22,276 nucleotides of DNA from Brevibacillus sp. (GCA_029240815.1 JARDZO010000055.1:1-22276), one strand, 5' to 3'. Positions 1-8,995 are shown, counted from the first letter of the stretch. Program-made: numbers and translations. The notes: generated by a model from the letters alone, not told the origin.

Positions 1-1
1 G

Positions 2-394
2 CTGAATCCAGCCCTGCGAGAACAAATGCCGGGTAAGATAGAAGCAGTGGTCCAGGGAGTAACGATGGCGCTGGGAGCTACCTACGAGTTCGATTACCAT
101 TTCGGCTATCCTTCCATCGTCAATGACGATCAAATGGTAGACCGGTTGCTGGCGACGTCCGATGAAGTGCTGGGTGAAGGAAAATACCAGCTGGTGACGC
201 CATCTATGGGTGGCGAGGATTTTTCGTACTACACCGAGCACGTTCCGGGAGTATTTTTCCGTCTGGGTGTTGGCAATCCGGAGAAACAAACGACGTACCC
301 TCTGCATCACCCGATGTTCGATATCGATGAGGATGCACTTCCCGTCGGCATCGCTATGCTTTCTGCACTAGCTTTGAATTACCTTGGCAAATGA
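2..394 (+). CDS. M20 family metallo-amidohydrolase, C-terminal part
   Basis: This is the last 130 residues of a gene that enters from the left edge; frame 2 is open from the first bases, so the ATG at 26 is internal. The visible part matches the end of M20 amidohydrolases (hippurate or N-acyl-amino-acid hydrolase type): a GGEDF motif, whose Glu/Asp region lies near the metal site, then GVFFRLG and a late LHHPMFDIDE stretch with a conserved His. Such enzymes hydrolyse N-acylated amino acids or small peptides using two metal ions. It lies 63 bp ahead of a peptide ABC importer on the same strand with no terminator between, so it probably shares that operon and processes imported substrate. The exact substrate cannot be told from this fragment. 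Confidence 0.88.
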   Translation: MNPALREQMPGKIEAVVQGVTMALGATYEFDYHFGYPSIVNDDQMVDRLLATSDEVLGEGKYQLVTPSMGGEDFSYYTEHVPGVFFRLGVGNPEKQTTYPLHHPMFDIDEDALPVGIAMLSALALNYLGK

Positions 395-457
395 AAGCAT
401 GATAGGACTCAAGTGCGGAAAAAAAGAGAAACTGAAAAAGTTTAGGGGGCGAACAAC

Positions 458-2047
458 ATGAAAAAGAGTTTAGCCGGAATCGGACTAGCCGCCATTCTTG
501 CTCTATCTACTGCAATGGTTGGTTGCAGCAGCCAATCGTCGACTACGACGGCACCAAAGCAGGAGCAAGCTGCCCAAGGCACAACCACTCCTGCAGCGAG
601 CGATACGGGTGAGAAAGTACTGACGTTTGCCAGCGGAAGTGACATTGTCAGCTTCGATATTCACGACCACAACAATACATCCACAGAAGCCGTCCATGTC
701 AACATGTTCAACTATCTGGTGAAGAAGGATAGGAATCAAAAAGTTCAGCCTGATCTGGCCACTTCGTGGGAGATCGTAAATGATAAGACCTGGCGCTTCA
801 AGCTGCGCGAAGGCGTAACCTTTCACAATGGAGACCCGTTTACCGCAGAAGACGTGAAGTTTACGCTGGAGCGGATCGCCAAAGATCAAAAGCTTTTGGA
901 ATACGGAAATTACAAGCAAATAAAAGAAGTGAAAATTGTTGACCCTCACACGATTGAGATTATTACAAACGAATCAGAGCCAGTGCTGCTGAACAGGCTC
1001 TCCCGCCTCGGCTCCAGCATGCTGCCTTCCAAGTACATTAAGGAAAAGGGCTGGGATGAGTTCCTCAAGAATCCAGTCGGTACAGGGCCATACAAATTCC
1101 AAGAATGGAAGCGAGACGATCGCTTGATCTTGGTGAAAAACGATCAGTATTTCGGCGATAAGCCCAAGTGGGACAAGCTCGTTTTCAGATCCATTCCTGA
1201 GGATGCGACTCGTGTGGCTGAACTGTTGACAGGCGGGGTAGACATCGCTGTAAACATTCCGCCGAGCGATATGGAACGGATCGAGAGCAACGAAGGAACA
1301 CACGCGATGACAGGCCCGACTCAGCGCGTGATGCAGCTGTCTTTGCGAACGACACCGGGAACGGTCACAGAAAATCCGAAAGTGCGTGAAGCTATCGACC
1401 TCGCCATAGACGAAAAAGCGATCGTGGACAGCATTTTAGCAGGCGGCGGTACTCCTACGCGTACACGCGTGACCGCAGGGAACTTTGGGGCCGATCCAGA
1501 GCTGTACGGCAAATCGCTCTACGATCCCGAACGTGCCAAACAGCTTCTGGCAGAAGCAGGATACCCCAACGGTGTGGACATTACGTTCAGCGCTACAAGC
1601 GGTCGTTATTTGAAAGACAAAGAAACTGCCGAGCTGATTCAAGCGATGCTGGCAGAAGCAGGAATTCGCGCAAAGCTGGATCTGTTGGAATGGAGCAAGT
1701 TCAACGAGACGTACAAAGCGAAAAAGTTTGGTGAAGTATTCATGATTTCCTACGCAAACTCCATGTTTGATGCTTCTCTGGCGTTTGACCGCCTGACGAC
1801 CGAGCGCGCCAAAGGTGAATCTGATTACAGCAATCCAGAGGTAGACAAGCTGCTGAAGGAAGCCGAAAAGAACATGAACCTGGAAGAGCGCGCGAAACAG
1901 TATGTGAAGGTTCAAAACATCATCGCAGAAGAGCGTCCGCAAATTTACATGTACCAAATGAATGCGAACTACGGTGTAAGCGACAAAGTCAATTTCGAGC
2001 CTCGACTGGACGAAATGCTGTTCGCAGATGAGGTCACCAAGAAATAG
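458..2047 (+). CDS. Peptide ABC transporter substrate-binding lipoprotein (SBP family 5)
   Basis: A 529-residue extracellular binding protein for an oligopeptide/dipeptide importer. Residues 1-23 form a lipoprotein signal peptide: positive MKK, a hydrophobic stretch, then lipobox MVGC with Cys23 as the likely lipid anchor. A Ser/Thr/Gln-rich tether follows. The mature part has the family-5 hallmarks: LTFASGSDIVSFDIHD at the start, PDLATSWEIVNDKTWRFKLREG near residue 98, and GTGPYKFQEWKRDD near 208. Length is normal for DppA/OppA proteins. The start is ATG at 458, with an AGGGGGCG ribosome site about 8 nt upstream. It is the first of five transporter genes and is separated from the permeases by a strong hairpin. 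Whether it binds dipeptides, longer peptides or another solute (nickel and glutathione binders share the fold) is not visible. Confidence 0.93.
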   Translation: MKKSLAGIGLAAILALSTAMVGCSSQSSTTTAPKQEQAAQGTTTPAASDTGEKVLTFASGSDIVSFDIHDHNNTSTEAVHVNMFNYLVKKDRNQKVQPDLATSWEIVNDKTWRFKLREGVTFHNGDPFTAEDVKFTLERIAKDQKLLEYGNYKQIKEVKIVDPHTIEIITNESEPVLLNRLSRLGSSMLPSKYIKEKGWDEFLKNPVGTGPYKFQEWKRDDRLILVKNDQYFGDKPKWDKLVFRSIPEDATRVAELLTGGVDIAVNIPPSDMERIESNEGTHAMTGPTQRVMQLSLRTTPGTVTENPKVREAIDLAIDEKAIVDSILAGGGTPTRTRVTAGNFGADPELYGKSLYDPERAKQLLAEAGYPNGVDITFSATSGRYLKDKETAELIQAMLAEAGIRAKLDLLEWSKFNETYKAKKFGEVFMISYANSMFDASLAFDRLTTERAKGESDYSNPEVDKLLKEAEKNMNLEERAKQYVKVQNIIAEERPQIYMYQMNANYGVSDKVNFEPRLDEMLFADEVTKK

Positions 2048-2075
2048 GGAAAGAAAACTAGGGAAGTACCCAGGG

Positions 2076-2101
2076 GGAGGTCTCTTCAAGCTGAGACCTC
2101 C
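2076..2101 (+). promoter_or_regulatory. Intercistronic hairpin between binding protein and permease genes
   Basis: A perfect 9-bp stem, GGAGGTCTC pairing with GAGACCTCC around an 8-nt loop, sits in the 88-bp gap after the binding-protein stop codon. No run of T follows, so it is not a typical intrinsic terminator. In ABC importer operons a hairpin here commonly protects the upstream mRNA and lets the binding protein be made in excess over the membrane parts; that role is inferred. Confidence 0.6.
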
Positions 2102-2135
2102 TCCTGTCTAAAAAGACTCATTCGGAGGTGACACC

Positions 2136-3053
2136 ATGAGGCAGTACTTGCTGAAATCTTTGCTCCAGATCATCCCTGTCCTTTTTTTAATCTCCATCAT
2201 CGTGTTCGTGCTCGTTTACTGTACGGGAGATCCTGTCTCACTGATGCTGTCCGATACGGCTACAGACGAGGACCGGAGAATTTTGATTGCTGCGCTTGGA
2301 CTGGATCAGCCATTGTATGTACAGTACTTCACGTTCATCGGACATCTGCTGCAAGGTGACTTTGGAAATTCATTCCGCTACGATATGCCTGCTTTGCCGA
2401 TCGTGATGGAGAGGCTACCCGCGACATTTGAATTAGCGTTTGCCGCTATGCTTGTGGCAACCGTCATTTCCATCCCTCTAGGCATTCTCTCTGCCACCAA
2501 GCGTAATTCATTCCTCGATGTCCTCTTTTCAGGAAGTTCCGTCTTAGGAAAAGCGATGCCACATTTTTGGTTAGGGATCATGCTCATCCTGTTGTTCGCG
2601 GTGGAGCTAAAGGTCTTACCAGTATCAGGGCGCGGCTCAGTGGCGCACCTAATCTTGCCCGCTTTCACGTTGGGAACGGGTATCGCAGCTGAGATGACCC
2701 GCCTGATCCGTTCTAGCATGTTGGAGATATTGAACCAGGATTATATCCGCACGGCCCGCAGCAAAGGTCTGCTTGAAACCATTGTGGTGTACAAGCATGC
2801 CTTGCGAAACTCGATGATCCCGGTCGTGACGATCATGGCCTTGCAGACATCGACGTTGATCGGGGGTACTTTGATTACCGAGACGATCTTCTCCTGGCCG
2901 GGAATGGGGCAATTGATCATTCAGGCGGTCAATACTCGTGATATGGCTATTGTACAGGCGGCTGTGTTTGTCGTGGCATTCCTCGTCATCATCAGCAATC
3001 TGCTAGCAGATGTTCTCTATCGTGTCCTGGACCCGCGTATCAAGTACAACTAA
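2136..3053 (+). CDS. Peptide ABC transporter permease, DppB/OppB type
   Basis: A 305-residue integral membrane subunit of the importer. The N-terminal MRQYLLKSLLQIIPVLFLISIIVF start with one membrane helix (about 9-29) is typical of DppB/OppB proteins. About five more hydrophobic segments follow. The cytoplasmic EAA loop that docks on the ATPases is at about 203-225 and includes RTARSKGL (205-212) and ALRNSMIP. The C-terminus ends with LYRVLDPRIKYN, the usual family ending. The start ATG at 2136 has a GGAGGTGA site 6 nt upstream. The next gene begins 15 bp after its stop, so the two permeases are translated together. Length is normal. Confidence 0.94.
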   Translation: MRQYLLKSLLQIIPVLFLISIIVFVLVYCTGDPVSLMLSDTATDEDRRILIAALGLDQPLYVQYFTFIGHLLQGDFGNSFRYDMPALPIVMERLPATFELAFAAMLVATVISIPLGILSATKRNSFLDVLFSGSSVLGKAMPHFWLGIMLILLFAVELKVLPVSGRGSVAHLILPAFTLGTGIAAEMTRLIRSSMLEILNQDYIRTARSKGLLETIVVYKHALRNSMIPVVTIMALQTSTLIGGTLITETIFSWPGMGQLIIQAVNTRDMAIVQAAVFVVAFLVIISNLLADVLYRVLDPRIKYN

Positions 3054-3068
3054 TCGGAGGTGAGCCAT

Positions 3069-3995
3069 GTGTCTGCATCCTTGGAAACACAAACGCCGCA
3101 ACTACAGAGCATAGGCAAACCGGCACAGCAAACCGGTCAGTTTGGACGATTTGCCCGCGTGCTGTTCAAAAGCAAAACCGGAACGATCGGGTTGATTATC
3201 GTCGTTGCCGTTGTGTTTATGTCTCTCTTCGCGGGAGTGATTGCCCCGCATGACCCGGCCAAAACGCAGGCAGCCAAACGTCTGAAACCGCCCATGTGGA
3301 TGGAGGGTGGCTCCTCGATCAACCCTCTGGGAACGGACAACCTGGGCAGAGATGTATGGAGTCGGATCATTTACGGATCACAAGTATCGCTCATGGTGGG
3401 TATCTGTGCGGTGATTTTGGCCGGGGCGATCGGGGTCATTCTCGGCTTAGTTTCCGGTTATTACGGGGGATGGATCGACAGCATCATCATGCGAACGGTC
3501 GACGCATTCCTGGCAATCCCTAATATTTTGTTCATGCTGGTCATTCTGGCAGTCTTAGGTCCGAGCCTGATGACATTGATCCTCGTTTTAGGTTTTACCA
3601 ATTGGGTGAAATACGCGCGGATTATTCGCAGTGAGGTATTGGGGGTAAAGGAACGGGACTACGTCAAAGCCGCACGGACCGTTGGGGCGAGTCACCGGAG
3701 GATCATCCTGACGCACATCCTGCCCAACGTCATTTCTTCTTTTATCGTGGTTTCCACATTGAGTGTAGCAACAACGATCATCGCAGAAGCTTCCCTGAGC
3801 TTTCTTGGTCTAGGAATTCAGCCGCCAGCCGTATCGTGGGGAGGTATGCTCAGCGACGGAAGACAGTACTTGGCTACGAGCTGGTGGGTAGCTACCTTCC
3901 CGGGGATTGCCATCACGATTACCGTGCTCGGAATCATGTTCCTTGGAGACTGGCTGCGCGATGTGCTTGACCCACGGATGAAGGCAAGAAAGTAA
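3069..3995 (+). CDS. Peptide ABC transporter permease, DppC/OppC type
   Basis: The second membrane subunit, 308 residues from a GTG start at 3069. An in-frame GTG at 3060 would give three more residues but overlaps the ribosome site CGGAGG (3055-3060), which is 8 nt before 3069; the later GTG is preferred. An OppC-type N-terminal segment with one membrane helix (about 38-58) precedes the HDPAKT motif. The family signature GTDNLGRDVWSRI is at 88-100, followed by five more helices. The EAA loop has YVKAARTVGAS (198-208) followed by HILPNV, and the end is WLRDVLDPRMKARK. It pairs with the DppB-type subunit to form the translocation pore. Confidence 0.94.
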   Translation: MSASLETQTPQLQSIGKPAQQTGQFGRFARVLFKSKTGTIGLIIVVAVVFMSLFAGVIAPHDPAKTQAAKRLKPPMWMEGGSSINPLGTDNLGRDVWSRIIYGSQVSLMVGICAVILAGAIGVILGLVSGYYGGWIDSIIMRTVDAFLAIPNILFMLVILAVLGPSLMTLILVLGFTNWVKYARIIRSEVLGVKERDYVKAARTVGASHRRIILTHILPNVISSFIVVSTLSVATTIIAEASLSFLGLGIQPPAVSWGGMLSDGRQYLATSWWVATFPGIAITITVLGIMFLGDWLRDVLDPRMKARK

Positions 3996-4008
3996 GGGGG
4001 GTGGTCAG

Positions 4009-4971
<963 letters not shown>

Positions 4972-4985
4972 GGAGGAAATGCACC

Positions 4986-5969
4986 ATGAATCAGGCGCAA
5001 GAAGCTTTGCTTGAGGTGAAAGGGCTGAAAAAACATTTTCCGTACAAACAAGGCATGTTTTCCAAAAAGATGGGCCATGTACGGGCAGTAGACGGCGTAG
5101 ACTTTACCGTGTTCCGAGGGGAAACACTGGGGATTGTAGGCGAGTCGGGTTGTGGTAAATCGACGACGGGCCAAATGATTCTCCAGCTGTTGGAGCCTAC
5201 GGAAGGGGAGATCTGGTTCGAGGGCAAGCACTTGACAGGGCTCGGCAAAGAGGAAGAGAAAGCGATTCGCCGGAACATGCAGATGATCTTCCAGGACCCC
5301 TATTCCTCGTTAAATCCTCGCATGCGGGTAGAGGATATCGTAGCAGAGCCGCTTCGTGTGCACGGCTTGGGACGGGGAAAGGAAATCAGGGATAAAGTGG
5401 TGGAATTGTTGGAGCTGGTCGGTCTGGGTGCCCATCATCTGAGCCGTCATCCCCACGAATTCAGCGGTGGCCAAAGGCAGCGCATCGGGATCGCACGAGC
5501 ACTCGCCCTGCATCCTAGCTTGATTGTATGCGATGAAGCTGTATCTGCGCTGGACGTTTCCATTCAATCGCAGATCTTGAATCTGTTGAAAAAGCTGCAA
5601 AAGGAGCTGCAGCTTACTTACATTTTTATTTCGCACGGACTTCCTGCCGTCAAGCACATCAGTGACCGGATCGCCGTCATGTATCTGGGCAAGATCGTGG
5701 AGCTCGCTGAACGCGACGAGCTTTTTGCGAGACCCATGCACCCTTATACAGAGGCCTTGCTATCGGCAGTACCGATTCCAGACCCGACACAGCGAAATGA
5801 GCGGATTGTCTTGCAAGGAGATTTACCGAATCCGGCGAATCCGCCGTCAGGATGTCATTTCCACACGCGCTGTCGGTACGTCCAGGACTTGTGCCGCCAG
5901 ACAGCTCCACCGCTACAGCAGCAAGTGGATGGCCATTATGTCGCGTGTCATTTTCCGTTGAATGAATAG
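4986..5969 (+). CDS. Peptide ABC transporter ATPase, DppF/OppF type
   Basis: The second ATPase of the importer; 327 residues from ATG 4986, which has AAGGAGG about 8 nt upstream, right after the previous stop. An open frame extends back to 4902 inside the DppD gene, but that part is unrelated to the family. Walker A is GESGCGKS (52-59), the Q-loop is FQDP (102-105), the signature is FSGGQRQR (159-166), and Walker B is LIVCDE (179-184) followed by AVSALD. The H-loop reads ISHGLPAV with His217; the residue after His-Gly-Leu context is normally Asp (SHDL), so Gly218 is unusual. The C-terminal extension again has C-x5-C-x6-C plus a later Cys, as in the partner ATPase. It is the last gene of the operon. 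Confidence 0.94.
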   Translation: MNQAQEALLEVKGLKKHFPYKQGMFSKKMGHVRAVDGVDFTVFRGETLGIVGESGCGKSTTGQMILQLLEPTEGEIWFEGKHLTGLGKEEEKAIRRNMQMIFQDPYSSLNPRMRVEDIVAEPLRVHGLGRGKEIRDKVVELLELVGLGAHHLSRHPHEFSGGQRQRIGIARALALHPSLIVCDEAVSALDVSIQSQILNLLKKLQKELQLTYIFISHGLPAVKHISDRIAVMYLGKIVELAERDELFARPMHPYTEALLSAVPIPDPTQRNERIVLQGDLPNPANPPSGCHFHTRCRYVQDLCRQTAPPLQQQVDGHYVACHFPLNE

Positions 5970-5982
5970 TTGCATGGCAAAA

Positions 5983-6017
5983 AAAGAACAGCTGCCCCCC
6001 TAAGGCTGCTGTTCTTT
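5983..6017. terminator. Bidirectional intrinsic terminator after the peptide importer operon
   Basis: AAAGAACAGC (5983-5992) pairs perfectly with GCTGTTCTTT (6008-6017), with two further G-C pairs inside after one mismatch. On the minus strand the stem runs into seven T (complement of 5980-5985 and neighbours), a strong terminator for the stalk-domain gene. On the + strand the tail is TTTGCTTTAT, weaker but usable. The position between two convergent stop codons supports a shared terminator. Confidence 0.85.
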
Positions 6018-6036
6018 GCTTTATAAACGTATAAGA

Positions 6037-6552
6037 TTATAGCAACGATTTAACTTCCCCTGTATTCGGATTCACGACAAACCAGCCATAGGTGCTTGTA
6101 TAGCTATCTCCAGACTGGAAGTTGTTCACGACGGTTTGATAAACTTGAATAACATAATGGCCTTTTTCGTCGTCGTGATCGTATTCGACTACGTGTGCAG
6201 GAGTCAGGCTGCCGGCGAATTTCTTTTTGACCAGCTCCACCGCTTCCATTTTGGAATACATCTTGGCTACCGGAAGCTTGCCGATAAAAATAGATTTTGA
6301 CTTTGCGTCATAAATAACGGGTTTGTTCAAGTTTTCCGCGACAAAGCGGACGGGAACGTATACAGAATTTTTGTACATAATCCCTTGTACGTCGCTCGTA
6401 GGCGATTTCGGTACCCCTTCAAAGTAGTAGGTGAACGGTGTCTTCGTTCCTTCAGTCGCATCTGGGTATGCTGGTGCTGCGATCGCGATCCCGGAGAACA
6501 ACACCGAACCTACGACGATGCCCCCGATAAACGATTTGATATCCCATTTCAT
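6037..6552 (-). CDS. Secreted stalk-domain protein (copper amine oxidase N-terminal-like)
   Basis: A 171-residue exported protein. Residues 1-25 are a signal-like segment (MKWDIKSF, then a glycine-rich hydrophobic stretch ending AIAAPA). The middle carries the copper-amine-oxidase N-terminal-like 'stalk' repeat: VQGIMYKNSVYVPVRFVAENL followed by VIYDAKSKSIFIGK (about 55-93). These domains are non-catalytic and common on secreted proteins of Bacillales. The C-terminal half (about 95-171) resembles small PepSY-like folds (MEAVELVKKKF, then YVIQVYQT and WFVVNPNTGEVKSLL), but I cannot name it securely. ATG 6552 has an AAGAGG site upstream. It forms a single-gene unit ending at the terminator at 5983-6017. 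Confidence 0.85.
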   Translation of the reverse strand: MKWDIKSFIGGIVVGSVLFSGIAIAAPAYPDATEGTKTPFTYYFEGVPKSPTSDVQGIMYKNSVYVPVRFVAENLNKPVIYDAKSKSIFIGKLPVAKMYSKMEAVELVKKKFAGSLTPAHVVEYDHDDEKGHYVIQVYQTVVNNFQSGDSYTSTYGWFVVNPNTGEVKSLL

Positions 6553-6673
6553 GTAGTAAACCTCTTCCCTTTTATGTATCTAAATCTTCCCAGAAAATAT
6601 TATGACAAAATTCGAGCAGATCAGCTATCAAGCAAGGGTCCTAGGAAACTACGACTAGGAAAAAGCGAATAAA

Positions 6674-6697
6674 TAGGACTTGAGGGGGGAGGTCCTA
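6674..6697 (-). terminator. Possible weak terminator, minus strand
   Basis: TAGGAC (6674-6679) pairs with GTCCTA (6692-6697) around a 12-nt loop. Read on the minus strand it is followed by TTTATTCGCTTTTTCC. The stem is short, so this is tentative; it would end a transcript covering the small reading frame at 6751-6906. Confidence 0.3.
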
Positions 6698-6750
6698 CAC
6701 GATTGATGTGAAGTGATCGACGTGTTGCTTGAGCTCGAGAGACAAATGGT

Positions 6751-6906
6751 TCAGTGTGTCAGCGGAATCGCAGGCTGCTCTGCATTTCGGCGATACAAAT
6801 AGAGGGCAAGCATACAGGGGAGCAGCGGGAGAATGAGAAACAGATTGAGCTCAAAAGACGGGGTAACAGCATGAGTGTGCGGAAAAACGTTCAAGACTCT
6901 GTGCAT
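6751..6906 (-). CDS. Possible 51-residue single-span membrane peptide
   Basis: In the 498-bp gap between the stalk-domain gene and ung, the minus strand has a short frame reading MHRVLNVFPHTHAV, then a hydrophobic helix (about residues 20-38, LNLFLILPLLPCMLALYLY), then RRN and a polar tail ending at TGA (6751-6753). The positive RRN after the helix fits an outside-N, inside-C orientation. The ATG at 6906 lacks a good ribosome site. A clear site, AAGGGGG (complement of 6936-6942), sits 9 nt before another ATG at 6926 in a different frame, which would join this frame after a one-base insertion in the A-run. It could be a frameshifted small gene, a real peptide or chance. I recognise no family. 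Confidence 0.33.
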   Translation of the reverse strand: MHRVLNVFPHTHAVTPSFELNLFLILPLLPCMLALYLYRRNAEQPAIPLTH

Positions 6907-7050
6907 GAAATTTTTGATGTGTTCATTTACTAAAGCCCCCTTATTTCTGGATTTTTTGCGAAACGATTTTCAATTTTTATTCCCTACCTTCTTGATCGCT
7001 CAGCCGTTATGATAAGCTAGAAGCAAAACTATCGGACAAGGTGAGAATAC

Positions 7051-7743
7051 ATGACGATCCTGCAAAATGATTGGGCTCCCGTATTGGCAGACGAGTTCGA
7101 GAAGCCCTACTACTTGAAATTGCGGCAAATGTTAAAGGAAGAGTACCAGACGCAGACGGTCTATCCAGATATGTACAACATTTTTACCGCGCTGCATCTG
7201 ACCGGGTATGAGAATGCGAAGGTTGTCATTTTGGGACAAGACCCGTATCACGGACCGGGGCAAGCGCACGGCTTGAGCTTTTCCGTAAAGCCAGGGATCA
7301 AGCCGCCGCCTTCCTTGCAAAACATTTACAAGGAGCTGCAGAGCGACCTGAACTGCACGATCCCGCAGCACGGGTATTTGACTCACTGGGCAAAGCAAGG
7401 CGTGATGATGCTCAACACGGTGCTGACGGTGCGCAGCGGTACTCCGAACTCGCACAAAGGCTTGGGATGGGAAACCTTCACTAATCAGATAATTACCCAT
7501 CTAAACGACAGGGAAAACCCATTGGTGTTCATTCTCTGGGGCAAGCATGCACAGGAAAAAGCTTCGTTCATTGATACGAGCAAGCATTTCATCATTCAAT
7601 CTCCGCATCCGAGTCCGTTTTCCGCCAATCGCGGCTTTTTTGGCAGTCGTCCTTTTTCGCGGGCCAATGCGTTTTTGCGCTCCAAGGGCATCGAGGAAAT
7701 CGATTGGCAGCTGCCGCTGGTCCCGGAAGAAGATGCTGACTAG
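7051..7743 (+). CDS. ung: Uracil-DNA glycosylase, family 1
   Basis: Removes uracil from DNA to start base excision repair; 230 residues, a normal length. The water-activating motif GQDPYHG is at 62-68 with catalytic Asp64. The uracil-specificity segment [10 protein letters not shown] (121-130) and the minor-groove/His loop [17 protein letters not shown] (186 on, His186) are both intact. ATG 7051 is preceded by AAGGTGAG. It stands alone, with a hairpin terminator 5 bp after its stop. The family and activity are clear from the motifs. Confidence 0.97.
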   Translation: MTILQNDWAPVLADEFEKPYYLKLRQMLKEEYQTQTVYPDMYNIFTALHLTGYENAKVVILGQDPYHGPGQAHGLSFSVKPGIKPPPSLQNIYKELQSDLNCTIPQHGYLTHWAKQGVMMLNTVLTVRSGTPNSHKGLGWETFTNQIITHLNDRENPLVFILWGKHAQEKASFIDTSKHFIIQSPHPSPFSANRGFFGSRPFSRANAFLRSKGIEEIDWQLPLVPEEDAD

Positions 7744-7747
7744 ATAC

Positions 7748-7789
7748 AAAAAGGATCGTCCGTCTTTGTTAGACAGGCGATCCTTTTTT
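7748..7789. terminator. Bidirectional intrinsic terminator between ung and thiN
   Basis: AAAAAGGATCG (7748-7758) pairs with CGATCCTTTTT (7778 on) and an inner GTCT/AGAC stem extends the hairpin. A-rich and T-rich flanks give a U-tract on both strands, and the two flanking genes converge. Confidence 0.9.
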
Positions 7790-7799
7790 CGAGAGGATT

Positions 7800-8441
7800 C
7801 TAATCCTTGCTTTTGATGACGAGTAACAGGCCAGAAAGCAGCGAGATCGTTCCTGCGGCATCCTTCAGTACATTACTGATTCCGAGCGTGTCGCCGATGC
7901 GCAAGGTGGCATTCTCCAGCGGATATTGAAAGCCATGGAGCGTGATGCCAGTTACTTCCGGGCTTAAAGGAAGCAAGGAGAGATTTGAGAAATGGTCCCG
8001 CTCCACTGTGAGCATGCTGTTGATTAAGCGAATCTCGTTGTACTCATCCACGATTTTGCAAGGAATTTCAGCTTGCAACGCCTTTTGCAGTAAATGAACA
8101 TTCGCCAAGGAATGATCGAAGCGAGAGCCTAATGCTCCTACCAGCACGATTTCTGCAGGTTGTTGTTCCAATGCCCAGGTGAGAGCCATTTCCGTATCCG
8201 TCAGATCCTTCATGACCGGGTCACAGGCGGAAACGGACTGGCTATGTTGCTCGATTTCTGCTTTCTCATCAGGACTGACGGAGTCAAAGTCACCGATGGC
8301 GAGACGAGGCGAAAAACCATGCTTGACGAGGAACAAGGCTCCTCTATCTACACCGACTAACCAATCTTCCGGCTTGATATGGTGAATGGCCCATTGTCCG
8401 AGACTTCCACCCGCGAACAATAAGATTCGATTCGATTTCAT
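7800..8441 (-). CDS. thiN: Thiamine pyrophosphokinase
   Basis: Transfers pyrophosphate from ATP to thiamine, giving the cofactor thiamine diphosphate. It has 213 residues from the ATG at 8441, chosen because AAGGTGG lies about 7 nt upstream; the open frame continues 18 codons further back over the end of the ferredoxin gene without a ribosome site. The ATP/Mg-binding motif IGDFDS is at 49-54, KDLTDTE at 78-84, and the thiamine-site motif GALGSRFDHSLAN at 102-114, all typical of the family. It begins 13 bp after the stop of the ferredoxin gene, so the two are probably co-transcribed. No TPP riboswitch is visible upstream, as expected for a salvage kinase placed after another gene. Confidence 0.94.
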   Translation of the reverse strand: MKSNRILLFAGGSLGQWAIHHIKPEDWLVGVDRGALFLVKHGFSPRLAIGDFDSVSPDEKAEIEQHSQSVSACDPVMKDLTDTEMALTWALEQQPAEIVLVGALGSRFDHSLANVHLLQKALQAEIPCKIVDEYNEIRLINSMLTVERDHFSNLSLLPLSPEVTGITLHGFQYPLENATLRIGDTLGISNVLKDAAGTISLLSGLLLVIKSKD

Positions 8442-8454
8442 GAGATAGCCACCT

Positions 8455-8868
8455 TTATTTCTGTATCGTAGATCGAAACGTGCTCTGACAAGCAAGGCGG
8501 TAACCTTGGGTTAGCTTGCTACCTAGCTTTTCTTGTTCCTGATCCGTAGGAGACGAGAGACAGGAACTTCCCTCCATCAGTTGCACGCTGCACTTTCCGC
8601 AATGTCCTTGCTGGCATTTATAGGCCAGAGGGTGTCCTTGCGCCAAGGCCGCTGACAAGAGAGTCTCGCGGGGGACAGCATGTACTTGAAACACTTGATC
8701 GCGCTGTTTCACTCGCACGCTGACTTGTTCACCTTGCAGACGAGCTGTTGATCGACTGGTTGTACGATTGGCTAGAGCTGCTGCTTTTGTATGTATAGGA
8801 GTTGTTTGCGTATGGGGTGGGACGGAACGCCCAGTAATCAATGAGCCTACCGTGAGCTGTTTGCGCAT
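8455..8868 (-). CDS. 2Fe-2S ferredoxin-like protein with N-terminal extension
   Basis: A 137-residue protein whose C-terminal 90 residues form a plant-type 2Fe-2S ferredoxin fold: C-x4-C-x2-C at Cys85, Cys90 and Cys93 (YKCQQGHCGKC) and the fourth ligand Cys127 in YRLACQ. It should carry electrons between redox enzymes; the partner is unknown. Start ATG 8868 has AGGAGG 6 nt upstream; the frame is open 13 codons earlier without a site. Residues 1-45 are a polar, basic, Thr/Ser-rich extension with no predicted helix, unusual for this small family. The downstream neighbour is thiN, and the upstream divergent neighbour is a GNAT gene. Confidence 0.88.
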   Translation of the reverse strand: MRKQLTVGSLITGRSVPPHTQTTPIHTKAAALANRTTSRSTARLQGEQVSVRVKQRDQVFQVHAVPRETLLSAALAQGHPLAYKCQQGHCGKCSVQLMEGSSCLSSPTDQEQEKLGSKLTQGYRLACQSTFRSTIQK

Positions 8869-8953
8869 CGGAACCTCCTGGGAACAAACTTTTTTCCATC
8901 TTACCATGTCAGCAGGTTGAGGGACAGGGACGGGTATTGTCGAGTGAAAGTGA

Positions 8954-8995
8954 TTGAATTTTTAGTTTTTGTCAATTAAAATAATTTTATCAAAT
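8954..8995 (+). promoter_or_regulatory. Promoter with overlapping palindrome for the GNAT gene
   Basis: TTGAAT (8954-8959), 17 bp, TAAAAT (8977-8982) is a good sigma-A promoter. The -10 box forms the left arm of a 13-bp palindrome, TAAAATAATTTTA (8977-8989), followed by TCAAAT. Nearly the same arrangement precedes the aminopeptidase gene at 20227-20269. The palindrome could be an operator or simply an AT-rich start region. Confidence 0.55.

Noticed and set aside
1436..2089. 217-codon minus-strand frame
   Set aside because: It is antisense to the binding-protein gene, with composition typical of the reverse frame; no ribosome site.
6985..7013. Promoter for ung (TACCTT-17-TATGAT)
   Set aside because: The -10 box is reasonable but the -35 match is poor, and the alternative TTGATC has a spacer that is too short.
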